Of a DNA stretch of 45,288 bases, positions 23,192 to 33,664 are shown one piece after another (the stretch's first letter is position 1; every line of letters starts with the position of its first letter). Position numbers and translations under genes: made by a program. The DNA lies in assembly GCA_017470055.1 (NCBI GenBank), contig JAFUFD010000047.1, positions 1 through 45,288 on the forward strand, given 5' to 3'. This stretch comes from Prevotella sp. (lineage in GTDB: Bacteria > Bacteroidota > Bacteroidia > Bacteroidales > Bacteroidaceae). Below the pieces are notes generated by a model. It saw only the letters and a list, made by a program, of their open reading frames with translations, was not told the origin of the DNA and did no database searches.

Positions 23192-24788
23192 AAAGAATGT
23201 CCTGTATGCGGCGATACTATCGCTGCTCCCGCTAACCGCCTCCGCCCAACTCCGCATCAATATGGGCGACGACAGCCCCATGCGCAAGTTGCAGATTGCC
23301 GAGATGGCGATCTCCAATCTCTATGTGGATAGTGTCGATGAGCAGAAACTGGTGGAGGACGGTATCCGTGGCATGATAGAGAAACTCGACCCTCACAGCA
23401 GTTATATGACAGCAAAGGAGGTGCAGGCGGCAAACGAGCCTCTGCAGGGTAACTTTGAGGGTATTGGCGTACAGTTTAATATGGTGGAGGACACCTTGTT
23501 GGTTATCCAACCAGTGACAGGCGGTCCTTCAGAGAAGCGGGGCATATTGGCGGGCGACCGTATTGTCTATGTGAATGATACGACAATAGCAGGAGTCTCC
23601 ATGCCTAAAGAGGAAATCATGCGAAGATTGCGTGGTCCTAAAGGGACGAAGGTTCGTTTGGGTATTGTCCGCAGGGGTATTGCCGACACCTTGCGTTTCG
23701 TCATCACTCGTGACAAGATTCCTGTGAAGTCGATAGATGCCGCCTATATGATTCGTCCGGGCATCGGTTATATCCGTATCGGTAACTTCGGAGCCCAGAC
23801 ACATGATGAATTCTGTCAGAGTTTAATGAGACTGTCAGGAGAGGGAATGCAGTCTTTGATTCTTGACTTACAGGAGAATGGGGGTGGCTATCTGCACGCT
23901 GCCGTTGACATTGCCGAGGAGTTCTTGTCAAAGGGTGACCTGATTGTATATACCCAAGGGCGACGTGCCCCTCGTAATGAGTATTTTGCGACAGGAGACG
24001 GACTGTTTGAAAACGGAAAGATCGTCGTTCTGGTAGATAGTTACTCCGCTTCTGCCGCAGAGATTGTGACGGGTGCTATACAAGACCATGACCGTGGTTA
24101 TGTGGTAGGCAGGAGAACTTACGGTAAAGGACTGGTGCAACGACCTATCGACCTGCCCGACGGCTCCATGGTCCGTCTGACGATAGCCCATTACTATACC
24201 CCCTCTGGACGCTGTATCCAGAAACCTTACGAGAAAGGAAAGGCTGCCGACTATGCTATGGACGTGATTAACCGCCTGAAGAGTGGTGAGTTAATGCATG
24301 AGGATAGCATCCATTTTGTGGATTCTCTCAAATACTATACCTTGAAAGAGCATCGTGTGGTATATGGCGGTGGTGGTATTATGCCAGACTATTACGTTCC
24401 GCTGGACACGATGCGATATACACGCTTCCATCGGGAACTCTCCGCTCACTCCTTCATCATCAAGGCAAGTCTTCGCTATGTGGACCAGCATCGTAAAGAG
24501 TTGCAGAAGAAATATCCTACGTTTGCACTCTTCAAACAACAGTTTGAGGTACCCCAGACAGTGACAGACAATATCTTCAAAGAGGCAGAGAAACAACAGA
24601 TCAAGCCCAAGGACGACGAGGAATTGCAAAAGACATTACCCTATCTGCGCTTGCAACTCAAAGCACTCATTGCCCGTGACCTATGGGGGACGAGTCAGTA
24701 TTTTGCCATTATGAATGAGAGTAACGATGTGGTTGCTCAGGCTTTGAAGTTACTTCTTGGTGGCTCTGATGAAGTAGGCAATCAGTAA
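23184..24788 (+). CDS. S41 family C-terminal processing protease
   Basis: About 534 residues from the ATG at 23184, which gives a signal peptide ([18 protein letters not shown]). After an N-terminal helical region ([31 protein letters not shown]) comes a PDZ domain ([27 protein letters not shown]). The S41 core carries the catalytic Ser in [16 protein letters not shown] (about residue 290) and Lys in RTYGKGLVQ (about 315). It acts in the periplasm, trimming C-termini or degrading misfolded proteins. It is translated in overlap with parE, and its last 39 bp overlap tail-to-tail with the OPT gene. Confidence 0.92.
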   Translation: MTKKNVLYAAILSLLPLTASAQLRINMGDDSPMRKLQIAEMAISNLYVDSVDEQKLVEDGIRGMIEKLDPHSSYMTAKEVQAANEPLQGNFEGIGVQFNMVEDTLLVIQPVTGGPSEKRGILAGDRIVYVNDTTIAGVSMPKEEIMRRLRGPKGTKVRLGIVRRGIADTLRFVITRDKIPVKSIDAAYMIRPGIGYIRIGNFGAQTHDEFCQSLMRLSGEGMQSLILDLQENGGGYLHAAVDIAEEFLSKGDLIVYTQGRRAPRNEYFATGDGLFENGKIVVLVDSYSASAAEIVTGAIQDHDRGYVVGRRTYGKGLVQRPIDLPDGSMVRLTIAHYYTPSGRCIQKPYEKGKAADYAMDVINRLKSGELMHEDSIHFVDSLKYYTLKEHRVVYGGGGIMPDYYVPLDTMRYTRFHRELSAHSFIIKASLRYVDQHRKELQKKYPTFALFKQQFEVPQTVTDNIFKEAEKQQIKPKDDEELQKTLPYLRLQLKALIARDLWGTSQYFAIMNESNDVVAQALKLLLGGSDEVGNQ

Positions 24789-26624
24789 GATATACGCCAC
24801 TAAAGAGAGGAGTTCACTCAGTGGGTTGCTCCACCATGCCGCATACTCAAACTGGATACCGCCAAAACGGAGCAAGGCACTGACAACACCCATCAAGGCA
24901 CCGCCCGCAATAAATCCTGAGGCGATGAGATTACCTTTCTCGCCACGCTCTTTGTTGACCTCCGCATCCTTTGAGCGAGTGGTCACATACCAGTTGACGG
25001 CTCCACCTATCAATAAGGGAACATTCAGTTCCATGGGGATAAACATACCCAAGGCAAAGGCAAGGGCGGGAATCTTACAGAGTGTCAGGATAATGGCTAT
25101 CACAGCACCAATAGCATAAAGTGCCCAAGGAGCGCCTACCCCATTCATCAGGGGATCAATGACTGCAGCCATCGCATTAGCCTGTGGAGCGGCAAGGGCA
25201 CCAGAGGCAAAGCCATAGGTCTCGTTAAGGAGCATCATCACACCACCGACAGTGGCAGCACTTACCAATGTTCCTAAGAACTTCCAAGTCTCCTGCTTCT
25301 TAGGAAGGGTATCAGTCCAGTATCCAATCTTCAAGTCTGTGATAAAGGAACCTGCCATGGAGAGTGCCGTGCATACCACACCACCCATGATCAGTGCCGC
25401 AACCATTCCTCCTGTACCTTTTAGTCCAACGGCGACCATCACCACAGAGGCGAGAATCAGGGTCATGAGGGTCATGCCCGATACGGGGTTACTGCCCACA
25501 ATAGCAATGGCGTTTGCCGCAACAGTAGTAAAAAGGAAAGCGATAACGGCTGTCAGGATAATGGCGACAGCGGCGAAGAGCAGGTTGCCGTCCATCACCC
25601 CAAACCAGAAGAAAAGGAAAGTGATAATGAGGGTGATACCAGCGGCAATGGCGATAAACTTAAACGGTAGGTCTTGTTGTGTCTGCTGTGACTCTGCCGC
25701 AGTTCCTGCCTTGGTGGCTAATCCCACTGCGCTCTTGATGACACCCCATGACTTGATGATACCGATGATACCTGCCATCGCAATAGCACCGATACCAATC
25801 GACTTGCCATAAGCAGTGAAGATTTGTTCTGGTGACATATCACCGACAGCAGTAGTGATAGCAGGATTCCACTGGTTCAGGACGGTATCACCAAAGATCA
25901 GCGCCATGCCAGGAACAACAAGCCACCAGACAAACAAGGAGCCCAAGGTGATAATCAGCGCATAACGGAAACCGATGATATAACCTAATCCTAAGACGGC
26001 AGCACCCGTATTGTTCTTGAACACTAACTTTGCCTTCTCGGCAAGATCCTCCCCAAAGGGGATCATACGACTGGTGACATTCTCATTCCACCATCCGAAA
26101 GTTGCTACGATAAAGTCATAAAGACCTCCTACGAGTCCCGCTATCAATAGGGGCTTAGCCTGTGAGCCACCCTTGTCACCACTCTTCAGTACCTGTGTGG
26201 TTGCTGTAGCCTCTGGGAAAGGGAACTGTTCCTGAGGAGCCTCCACGAAATACTTACGGAAAGGGATGAGGAAAAGAATGCCCAAGACTCCGCCTAATAA
26301 GGAGGCTATGAATATCTTGAGGAAGTCGGCAGACATCTCAGGATATTTCGCTTGGAGAATATAAATGGCAGGTAAAGTGAAGATGGCGCCAGCCACCACG
26401 GCACCGGAACAGGCACCAATAGACTGGATGATGACATTCTCACGAAGGGCATTAGAGCGCTTTGCCGCAGCAGAGACTCCTACGGCAATGATGGCGATAG
26501 GGATAGCCGCCTCGAAAACCTGTCCGACCTTTAATCCTAAATAGGCGGCAGCGGCAGAGAAAAGGACTGCCATCAGCACACCCCATGTCACTGACCACGT
26601 ATTGACTTCACTTCTTTGTTTCAT
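24750..26624 (-). CDS. OPT family oligopeptide transporter
   Basis: A protein of 624 residues with about 15-16 hydrophobic segments throughout, as is usual for the OPT family (SAAAAYLGLKVGQVFEAAIPIAIIAVGVSA, FPFPEATATTQVLKSGD, LGLGYIIGFRYALIITLGSLFVWWLVVPGM, PALAFALGMFIPMELNVPLLIGGAVNW). It imports small peptides, or metal-chelate complexes in other members, across the inner membrane using the proton gradient; the substrate here cannot be read. It is the last gene of the DUF3737-MalY operon, 2 bp after the aminotransferase gene. Confidence 0.92.
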   Translation of the reverse strand: MKQRSEVNTWSVTWGVLMAVLFSAAAAYLGLKVGQVFEAAIPIAIIAVGVSAAAKRSNALRENVIIQSIGACSGAVVAGAIFTLPAIYILQAKYPEMSADFLKIFIASLLGGVLGILFLIPFRKYFVEAPQEQFPFPEATATTQVLKSGDKGGSQAKPLLIAGLVGGLYDFIVATFGWWNENVTSRMIPFGEDLAEKAKLVFKNNTGAAVLGLGYIIGFRYALIITLGSLFVWWLVVPGMALIFGDTVLNQWNPAITTAVGDMSPEQIFTAYGKSIGIGAIAMAGIIGIIKSWGVIKSAVGLATKAGTAAESQQTQQDLPFKFIAIAAGITLIITFLFFWFGVMDGNLLFAAVAIILTAVIAFLFTTVAANAIAIVGSNPVSGMTLMTLILASVVMVAVGLKGTGGMVAALIMGGVVCTALSMAGSFITDLKIGYWTDTLPKKQETWKFLGTLVSAATVGGVMMLLNETYGFASGALAAPQANAMAAVIDPLMNGVGAPWALYAIGAVIAIILTLCKIPALAFALGMFIPMELNVPLLIGGAVNWYVTTRSKDAEVNKERGEKGNLIASGFIAGGALMGVVSALLRFGGIQFEYAAWWSNPLSELLSLVAYILLIAYFIRATKK

Positions 26625-26626
26625 GA

Positions 26627-27799
26627 TTATATCGTTGCTTTTATTCGTTTTAATCCTTCCATCATCTGACTCTTCGGGCAGGCGATATTAATACGGATAT
26701 AGCCTTTCCCGCTTTCTGCTCCATACATCGTTCCTGGGTTGACCCACACCTTTCCTTCCGTCAACAGGTGGTCACAAAGGGCCTCCACGTTGTCGTATGC
26801 TGCGACCGTGTCGCAGTAATAAGAGACATCCACCCAGACAAGATAGGTGCCCTCTAATGGACATACTTTACATAAAGGTAACTCTTCAGCAAAGAACTGA
26901 CGGAGCGCCTGATAGTTCGCCCAAAGATATTGGTTGAGTGCGTCAATCCAATCCTCACTCTCATTATAGGCAGCCTTTAAGGCAACAGGTCCGAAGGGGT
27001 TAACATCACACACCTCATTGATATTGATAGCACGGTCAATGCGACGACGCCACTCTGGTTGAGAGCAAATGATATTGGCAATCTGTAATCCTGCGATATT
27101 AAAGGACTTAGTGGGAGAGTTAAGAATAATCGCATCTGGGGCGACAGTACCCATCGGACAGAAGTGATGTCCTGGCATGATAAGTTCGCAATGGATCTCA
27201 TCAGAGATAATACGGACATGATGGCGATGACAGATTGCTGCCATACGCTCTAATTCCTCTTTGTTCCAAACACGTCCTGTAGGATTGTGAGGGTTGCAGA
27301 GTAGGAAAACAGTAGTTTTCTCATCCGCACACCGCTCCTCAAAGTCGTCCCAGTCCACCTCGAATCCTTGTTCCTGTATGTTGCGACCTGGTCGCAACAC
27401 AGACTCCGACACCTCACAACCATTATTACGGATAGAGGAGAAGAAACAGTTGTAGTCTGGAGAGAGAATCAACACTTTCTCCCCTGGCATGGTCAAGGCC
27501 TTGATGGCACACGACATAGCAGGGATAACACCTGTGGTATAAAGGATATCCTCTCGTTGAATCGTCCAGTGATGACGGCGCAGGAACCATGAGATCACCG
27601 ACTCATAATAATCATCTCCAACAATGGTATAGCCAAAAACTCCATGCGCTGCCCTTTTCCTGACAGCCTCCAAGATGGCAGGAGCCGCCTTGAAATCCAT
27701 ATCAGCAACCCACATGGGGATGACATCCGCACCACCTTCATCCCATTTCACGCAATCGGTACCTCGTCTCTCAACGAGTTCATCAAAATCGTAAGGCAT
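26627..27799 (-). CDS. MalY/PatB family PLP-dependent aminotransferase (C-S lyase)
   Basis: This protein of 390 residues has the class I/II fold. Motifs include WVADMDF (30-36), CNPHNPTGR (168-176), ISDEIHCEL (198-206) and the PLP lysine K231 in SPTKSFNIAGLQ. MalY/PatB proteins cleave the C-S bond of cystathionine or similar thio-amino acids, releasing a thiol, ammonia and pyruvate. Combined with an OPT transporter it may help the cell use sulfur-containing peptides; that link is inference. The start codon abuts the stop of DUF3737 with no gap. Confidence 0.9.
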   Translation of the reverse strand: MPYDFDELVERRGTDCVKWDEGGADVIPMWVADMDFKAAPAILEAVRKRAAHGVFGYTIVGDDYYESVISWFLRRHHWTIQREDILYTTGVIPAMSCAIKALTMPGEKVLILSPDYNCFFSSIRNNGCEVSESVLRPGRNIQEQGFEVDWDDFEERCADEKTTVFLLCNPHNPTGRVWNKEELERMAAICHRHHVRIISDEIHCELIMPGHHFCPMGTVAPDAIILNSPTKSFNIAGLQIANIICSQPEWRRRIDRAININEVCDVNPFGPVALKAAYNESEDWIDALNQYLWANYQALRQFFAEELPLCKVCPLEGTYLVWVDVSYYCDTVAAYDNVEALCDHLLTEGKVWVNPGTMYGAESGKGYIRINIACPKSQMMEGLKRIKATI

Positions 27800-28645
27800 T
27801 TACTTCCTGACCTCTATGACACAGTTATTCGGTTGACGCACGTTCTCGTCAATGGTTATCGACCCGATAGAGTCAGCGACGATATGTCCACTGGTGGGAT
27901 TCTTGATATTCTCGATGTGCCCACGGATGTCAGCCTCCACCGTAGAGTACTCAAAGACACGGTCACACATTTTGTCAAACGTGCAGTTCTCCAAAACGAG
28001 GTTCTGGGTATAGCATAACAACTGCTCACCGGCAAGATGGCAGTTGACCAGTCGTACGTTCTTAGAATGCCAGGCAAGATACTCGCCATCCAGCACAGAG
28101 TCATAGATGGTCACGTTCTCACATTCCCAGAAAGAGTCCTTAGTAAGGATGTTGGCATTATGTACCTCTACGTTCTTACAATATTGGAACACGTATTTGG
28201 CATCACTCCTCAGTCCGTCTACGTAGATGTTCTCAGAGAACATAAAAGGATATGTCCCGCCATGCAGGGTGACATTCTTTAGTCGTAAGTCCTTGACTTT
28301 CCAGAAAGTCTCATCCGCATCGGTGATGTTGACATCCTCCAGTTCCACGTTGTTCATCTCACGGAAGAACTTTGGACCGTCAATACGGCAGCGGCGCATC
28401 ACAAGGTCATTGGTATACCAGATGGCGGAACGGGACCCTAAGGCGAAATAGCAGTCCTCAATCAAGGCACCGTCAACATGCCACCAGGGGTATTTTCCAT
28501 AGAACCTACAATCGTGTGCCTCCATATTCTGGCATTGCTTGATACCACTCTCACCATCTGTAATGGTGATGTTTTCCAATCGGAGGTCATGGGTGGCAAA
28601 CAGCGGACGCTCACCACCAAATTCTTTATCTTTGATTATTTCCAT
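27800..28645 (-). CDS. DUF3737 family beta-helix protein
   Basis: A 281-residue protein made of short repeating strands, each with alternating hydrophobic residues and Asn/Asp turns (for example LRLENITITDG, LVMRRCRIDGPKF, LRLKNVTLHGGTYPFMFSENIYVDGL, LVNCHLAGEQLLCYTQNLVLENC). This pattern is a right-handed parallel beta-helix. Length and sequence fit DUF3737, an uncharacterised family often found beside PatB-like aminotransferases. There is no signal peptide, so it is probably cytosolic. It is the first gene of a tight operon with the aminotransferase and OPT transporter. Confidence 0.85.
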   Translation of the reverse strand: MEIIKDKEFGGERPLFATHDLRLENITITDGESGIKQCQNMEAHDCRFYGKYPWWHVDGALIEDCYFALGSRSAIWYTNDLVMRRCRIDGPKFFREMNNVELEDVNITDADETFWKVKDLRLKNVTLHGGTYPFMFSENIYVDGLRSDAKYVFQYCKNVEVHNANILTKDSFWECENVTIYDSVLDGEYLAWHSKNVRLVNCHLAGEQLLCYTQNLVLENCTFDKMCDRVFEYSTVEADIRGHIENIKNPTSGHIVADSIGSITIDENVRQPNNCVIEVRK

Positions 28646-28669
28646 ACGTTATTTTTATGTTAGTGGATG

Positions 28670-28677
28670 CAAAGATA
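28670..28677 (-). promoter_or_regulatory. -7 box (TATCTTTG) of the DUF3737 operon
   Basis: The reverse strand reads TATCTTTGCATCC, 24 nt before the ATG at 28645. It lies back-to-back with the miaB -7 box, 13 bp away, so the two -33 regions overlap. Confidence 0.6.
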
Positions 28678-28690
28678 CGAAAAAAAAGCG

Positions 28691-28698
28691 TAACTTTG
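28691..28698 (+). promoter_or_regulatory. -7 box (TAACTTTG) of the miaB operon
   Basis: TAACTTTGCAAG lies 18 nt before the ATG at 28717. Confidence 0.6.
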
Positions 28699-28716
28699 CA
28701 AGCAAAAAGGAAAAAT

Positions 28717-30030
28717 ATGAAGAAACTCTACATAGAGACATACGGCTGTCAGATGAATGTCGCTGACTCGGAAGTAGTGGCAAGCGTCATGCAGATGGCA
28801 GGCTATGAGGCGACAGAGAACTTAGAAGAGGCTGACGCCGTATTCCTGAACACCTGCTCCGTCAGAGACAATGCGGAGCAGAAGATATATCATCGTTTAG
28901 ATGCACTGGCTACCATGAAAAAGAAACACCCGTTAATCATCGGTGTTCTTGGTTGCATGGCAGAACGTGTGAAAGATGACTTATTGGAAAACCACCATTG
29001 CGATTTGGTGGCTGGTCCTGATGCCTATCTCTCCCTACCTGACTTGATAGCACAAGCAGAGACAGGACATAAGGCAATGAATATTGAACTGTCGACCTCA
29101 GAGACTTACAGGGATGTCGTTCCGCAACGTATTGGACTGGGGCATAAGATTGGCGGCTTTGTCAGCATTATGCGAGGCTGTAACAATTTCTGCCATTATT
29201 GTATCGTACCCTATACTCGTGGTCGGGAACGTTCAAGGGATGTAGAGAGCATTCTGCGTGAGGTTCGTGATTTACGAGACAGAGGGTTTAAGGAAGTGAC
29301 ACTGCTGGGGCAGAATGTGAACAGTTATCGCCTAGACAACCTAGAACCTCTAGGATTTCCTAAATTATTAAGAAAGGTTGCCGAAGAGGCTCCTGAGATG
29401 CGTATTCGCTTCACGACCTCACACCCCAAGGATATGAGTGATGAGACCTTAAAGGTCATTGCTGAGATGCCCAATGTCTGTAAGCATATCCACTTGCCTG
29501 TGCAAAGTGGCAGCGACAGAATCCTGAAACTGATGAACCGTAAATATACCCGTGAGTGGTATCTCGACCGGGTGGCGGCTATCCGTCGCATTATTCCTGA
29601 CTGTGGGCTCTCAACGGATATCTTTGTAGGCTATCACTCTGAGACGGAGGAGGACCACCAACTGAGTCTGGACTTGATGCGTGAGGTAGGGTATGACTCT
29701 GCTTTCATGTTCAAATATTCAGAACGACCAGGCACCTATGCCTCCAAGCATTTGCCCGATGATGTTCCAGAGGAGGAGAAGATACGTCGTCTGAATGAAC
29801 TCATCACCTTGCAGACAGAGATTTCTGCTCAACAGAACAAGAAAGACGAAGGCAAGGAGTTTGACGTGTTGATAGAAGGTTTCTCAAAGCGCAGTCGTGA
29901 GCAACTCTGTGGGCGTACCGAGCAAAACAAGATGGTGGTGTTCGATAAGGGTTCTCATCATATTGGGGAAACAGTGCGTGTGAGAATAACGAATAGTACA
30001 AGTGCAACCTTATTCGGAGAAGAAATATGA
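28717..30030 (+). CDS. miaB: tRNA-2-methylthio-N6-dimethylallyladenosine synthase MiaB
   Basis: About 437 residues from the ATG at 28717; 20 upstream in-frame codons are dropped because the promoter lies in them. The N-terminal MTTase domain has Cys11 (YIETYGCQMN), Cys47 (LNTCSVRDNA) and Cys80 (LGCMAERV). The radical-SAM cluster is CNNFCHYC (155-162) with IVPYTRGRERSRD. A C-terminal TRAM region follows (LIEGFSKRSREQLCGRTEQNK). The enzyme adds the 2-methylthio group at A37 of tRNAs. It starts an operon, overlapping the ABC exporter gene by ATGA. Confidence 0.95.
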   Translation: MKKLYIETYGCQMNVADSEVVASVMQMAGYEATENLEEADAVFLNTCSVRDNAEQKIYHRLDALATMKKKHPLIIGVLGCMAERVKDDLLENHHCDLVAGPDAYLSLPDLIAQAETGHKAMNIELSTSETYRDVVPQRIGLGHKIGGFVSIMRGCNNFCHYCIVPYTRGRERSRDVESILREVRDLRDRGFKEVTLLGQNVNSYRLDNLEPLGFPKLLRKVAEEAPEMRIRFTTSHPKDMSDETLKVIAEMPNVCKHIHLPVQSGSDRILKLMNRKYTREWYLDRVAAIRRIIPDCGLSTDIFVGYHSETEEDHQLSLDLMREVGYDSAFMFKYSERPGTYASKHLPDDVPEEEKIRRLNELITLQTEISAQQNKKDEGKEFDVLIEGFSKRSREQLCGRTEQNKMVVFDKGSHHIGETVRVRITNSTSATLFGEEI

Positions 30031-31856
30031 GAGAGTTCCTGAACGTATTGCGAAGATTTGTGCCGCCATATAAGAAATACTTAGTGCTGTCGATTGTATT
30101 CAATATCTTGTCGGCAATACTCAATATATTCTCTTTTGCGGCTCTGATTCCCATCCTGCAAATCCTATTCCAGACCAGCGATGCAGAAAGTGCTACCAGT
30201 TTGATGGCATGGGACTGGGGAAACGTTCAGGGGGTGCTGATGAATAACATGAACTATTATGTCAATGGGTTAATAGCCGACTACGGTCAGACCACCACCT
30301 TGTTGCTCATTGGTGTCTTCCTCGGCATCACCACATTTCTTAAGACAGGTTCTTATTTCCTTAGTGCAGCCACCATCATTCCGATCCGTACTGGTGTCGT
30401 GCGTGACATCCGCAATCAGTTGTACAACAAGATAGTAAGTCTGCCATTAGGCTTTTTTTCGGAAGAACGCAAGGGCGACATCATTGCCCGTATGAGTGGC
30501 GATGTGCAGGAGATAGAGAATTCGATTATGGCGAGTCTGGAGATGCTGTTTAAGAATCCTATTCTTATCCTATCCTATTTTGCGGCTTTGATTTTTATCT
30601 CTTGGCAACTGACGCTCTTTACGCTGATTATTGTGCCTATCATGGGGTGGCTGATGGGCTATGTGGGTCGTAAACTGAAAGCACAAAGCATCAAGGCGCA
30701 GTCGTTATGGAGTGATACGATGAGTGTGGTGGAGGAGACATTAGGTGGTTTGCGGATTATCAAGGCTTTTTGCGCCGAGGATAAGATGCGTGACAAGTTC
30801 GATCACATCAACTCCTCCTATCGCAACGATATCATGCGGGTGAACATCCGTCAGTCGTCAGCCCATCCGATGAGTGAGTTCCTGGGTACCATCCTTATTG
30901 TCATCGTGCTATGGTTTGGCGGGGTACTGGTCCTGAACTATCAGGCACTTAGCGGTCCGATATTTATTTATTATATGGTGATGCTATACTCTATTATCAA
31001 TCCTCTGAAGGACTTCTCGAAAGCAGGGTACAACATCCCCAAGGGGCTTGCCTCCATGGAGCGTATTGACAAGATCTTGCTTGCCGAGAACACCATCAAA
31101 GACCCCGTCCAGCCGAGACATATCACTTCCTTTGAGCATCAGATAGAGTTCCGTGATGTTTCTTTCCGCTATGGTGAGACCTGGATTCTCCGTCATATCA
31201 ATTTAGTGATTCCAAAAGGCAAAACTATCGCTATAGTCGGACAGAGTGGTAGTGGTAAATCGACAATGGTCGACCTGATACCCCGTTACTATGACGTACA
31301 AGAGGGCGAGGTGCTGATTGATGGTATCAATGTCAAGGACTTAGGTATTCAAGACCTGCGCCAGTTGATTGGTAATGTCAACCAAGAGGCGATACTCTTT
31401 AACGACTCCTTCAGGAACAATATCTCTTTTGGCGTGGAGTCCGCTACGGATGAGCAGATAGCCGAAGCGGCAAAGATAGCCAATGCCTATGACTTTATCA
31501 TGCAGAGCGAGCATCAGTTTGACACCAATATCGGGGATCGTGGTGGGCGCCTCTCTGGTGGTCAGCGGCAACGTGTATCTATTGCCCGTGCCATCTTGAA
31601 GAATCCTCCTATCCTAATTCTCGACGAGGCGACCTCTGCCTTGGACACAGAGAGTGAGCGACTGGTGCAGGATGCTCTGGAGCGGTTGATGAAGACACGT
31701 ACGACAGTAGCCATTGCCCATCGCTTGTCGACCATCAAAAATGCCGATGAGATATGTGTCCTGCACGAAGGACAGATTGTCGAGCGTGGAACCCATGATG
31801 AGTTGCTGAGTATCAATGGCTATTACAAAAAACTGAACGATATGCAGAGTCTATGA
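30027..31856 (+). CDS. MsbA-like ABC transporter, fused permease and ATPase
   Basis: In this 609-residue protein residues 1-350 form six membrane helices (type IV exporter fold). The ATPase has Walker A GQSGSGKST (405-413), signature LSGGQRQR (509-516), Walker B ILILDEATSALD (529-540) and the switch histidine in AIAHRLST. It is close to MsbA-type lipid flippases, which move lipid A-core across the inner membrane. Position before two LTA-synthase-like enzymes supports an envelope role, but other substrates are possible. It overlaps its neighbours on both sides by 4 bp. Confidence 0.9.
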   Translation: MREFLNVLRRFVPPYKKYLVLSIVFNILSAILNIFSFAALIPILQILFQTSDAESATSLMAWDWGNVQGVLMNNMNYYVNGLIADYGQTTTLLLIGVFLGITTFLKTGSYFLSAATIIPIRTGVVRDIRNQLYNKIVSLPLGFFSEERKGDIIARMSGDVQEIENSIMASLEMLFKNPILILSYFAALIFISWQLTLFTLIIVPIMGWLMGYVGRKLKAQSIKAQSLWSDTMSVVEETLGGLRIIKAFCAEDKMRDKFDHINSSYRNDIMRVNIRQSSAHPMSEFLGTILIVIVLWFGGVLVLNYQALSGPIFIYYMVMLYSIINPLKDFSKAGYNIPKGLASMERIDKILLAENTIKDPVQPRHITSFEHQIEFRDVSFRYGETWILRHINLVIPKGKTIAIVGQSGSGKSTMVDLIPRYYDVQEGEVLIDGINVKDLGIQDLRQLIGNVNQEAILFNDSFRNNISFGVESATDEQIAEAAKIANAYDFIMQSEHQFDTNIGDRGGRLSGGQRQRVSIARAILKNPPILILDEATSALDTESERLVQDALERLMKTRTTVAIAHRLSTIKNADEICVLHEGQIVERGTHDELLSINGYYKKLNDMQSL

Positions 31857-33664
31857 AGCAAAGGGTACTCTATCTGATGAAGTTCTATATGGTGACCGTC
31901 ATCCTGTTTGTGGTCGCCAAAGTTTTCTTTATCATCTACCATATTAGCAGAGAGGACTTGTCTTTCCTCGATTTCTTCCAGGTTATTCGTCACGGATTGA
32001 GTTTAGACCTAAGTATGACGCTCTATCTGCTTGCCGTTCCTTTCCTCTTGGTCATAGCATCACTATGGCTGCGAATACCTAAATGGGTGTTTCGGGTTTA
32101 TGACGGCATCATCGCCTTTCTGCTTTCCCTTGCCTTTGTTGCCGACACGAGTCTTTACGAGTTCTGGCAGTTTAAATTGGATGCCTCTTGCCTCTCCTAT
32201 TTAGAGACACCTACCGAGGCAATGGCAAGTGTCAGTACAGGCTATATCCTGATACGCCTGCTCTGTGTCCTTTTGGGAAGTCTTGTCATCTATTGGATAT
32301 ACGATATACTGACTCCCTTGTTTTCTAAACTGAATAGTCTTAGCCAAAAGTTAATAGCCACCCTTATCTTCCTGCTGATGATTCCTCTTATCATTATCGG
32401 AATCCGTGGTGGTGTGGGCGAGTCGACAACGAATATAGGACAAGTGTATTACTCGCAGAACCAGTTCCTGAATCATTCGGCTGTCAATCCCGTTTTTAGT
32501 TTCGTGGCGTCGTTTGAGAAAACGGCGACCAATCATGTGACTTATCACTTTATGGATGACAACGAGTGTCAACAGATTGTCGATGGGTTATATGCTACAA
32601 CGAGTATTGACAGCGATACTTTGCTGACGACTCAGACACCTAACATCATCGTGATCTTGTTAGAGAGTTGCGGAGGGACGTTTACGGAGTTAGGAGGGCG
32701 ACAGGATGTGACCCCCCATCTAAATCGTCTGGCGCATGAGGGAATTTATTTCGCCAATTGTTACGGTAATACATGGCGCACGGACCGTGGCACGGTATGT
32801 ACATGGAGTGGTTATCCCTCGTTCCCAACCATGTCGGTGATGAAGATGCCCTCCAAGTCACGCTCCCTCCCTAATATAGCACGCACCTTGCAAGAGGAAC
32901 GGAGTTATACGACCCATTATCTTTACGGAGGCGATATTAACTTCACGAATATGCGCAGTTACCTGATTGGTGGAGGATTCGAGCAGTTGACATCGATGGA
33001 TGACTATACCGCAGAGCAACAGAGAACGGCTAAATGGGGTGTGCGTGATGACATCACTTTCGGGACGCTCTATGACCTTTGCGGGACTTTGAAAGCCCCT
33101 TTTCTCATCGGCTATTCCACATTAAGCAGTCATGCGCCATGGGATGTACCTATTCATCATTTTGATGATGAGATATTGAATGCGTTTTATTATCTGGATC
33201 AGTGTGTAGGACAGTTTGTCGAACGCCTTCGGAAGAGCGATGCCTGGAAGAACACGTTAGTGGTGCTACTGCCAGACCACGGTCTTCCGTATAAGGGCAT
33301 CGATGAGTCGAATCCTCTGAAAAACCGCATTCCCATGATATGGGTGGGAGGTGCTGTCAAGGAGCCACGCCGTATCGAGCAGGTATGTAACCAGACCGAC
33401 TTACCCGCCACCTTATTGGCACAATTGGGACTTTCCCATGAGTCGTTTATTTTCAGTCGTGACGTGCTCAGCAAAAACTATACGGAGCCTTTCGCTATCA
33501 ACACCTATGACGACGGCTTCTCTGTGTATGATAAAACAAACTTTGTCAATTATGATTTCATCAGCAATCGTGTTGTGGCATCCTATGGTGGACAAGACTC
33601 TTTGCTGATACATCGGGCAAAAGCGATTCTGCAGGCAGCCTCTAAAGACTTGAATGGACGATGA
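31853..33664 (+). CDS. LTA-synthase-like sulfatase-fold enzyme, Thr nucleophile
   Basis: This protein of 603 residues has about five N-terminal membrane helices (up to about 185). A periplasmic alkaline-phosphatase-type domain follows, with metal ligands E271 (IVILLESCGG), the predicted nucleophile T314 (TDRGTVCTW) and D475-H476 (LLPDHGLP). The family (COG1368) transfers polar headgroups such as phosphoglycerol to lipids or glycans. As Gram-negatives lack lipoteichoic acid, the substrate is unknown. A paralog follows immediately with Ser at the nucleophile position. It is translated in 4-bp overlap with both neighbours. Confidence 0.88.
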   Translation: MKQRVLYLMKFYMVTVILFVVAKVFFIIYHISREDLSFLDFFQVIRHGLSLDLSMTLYLLAVPFLLVIASLWLRIPKWVFRVYDGIIAFLLSLAFVADTSLYEFWQFKLDASCLSYLETPTEAMASVSTGYILIRLLCVLLGSLVIYWIYDILTPLFSKLNSLSQKLIATLIFLLMIPLIIIGIRGGVGESTTNIGQVYYSQNQFLNHSAVNPVFSFVASFEKTATNHVTYHFMDDNECQQIVDGLYATTSIDSDTLLTTQTPNIIVILLESCGGTFTELGGRQDVTPHLNRLAHEGIYFANCYGNTWRTDRGTVCTWSGYPSFPTMSVMKMPSKSRSLPNIARTLQEERSYTTHYLYGGDINFTNMRSYLIGGGFEQLTSMDDYTAEQQRTAKWGVRDDITFGTLYDLCGTLKAPFLIGYSTLSSHAPWDVPIHHFDDEILNAFYYLDQCVGQFVERLRKSDAWKNTLVVLLPDHGLPYKGIDESNPLKNRIPMIWVGGAVKEPRRIEQVCNQTDLPATLLAQLGLSHESFIFSRDVLSKNYTEPFAINTYDDGFSVYDKTNFVNYDFISNRVVASYGGQDSLLIHRAKAILQAASKDLNGR

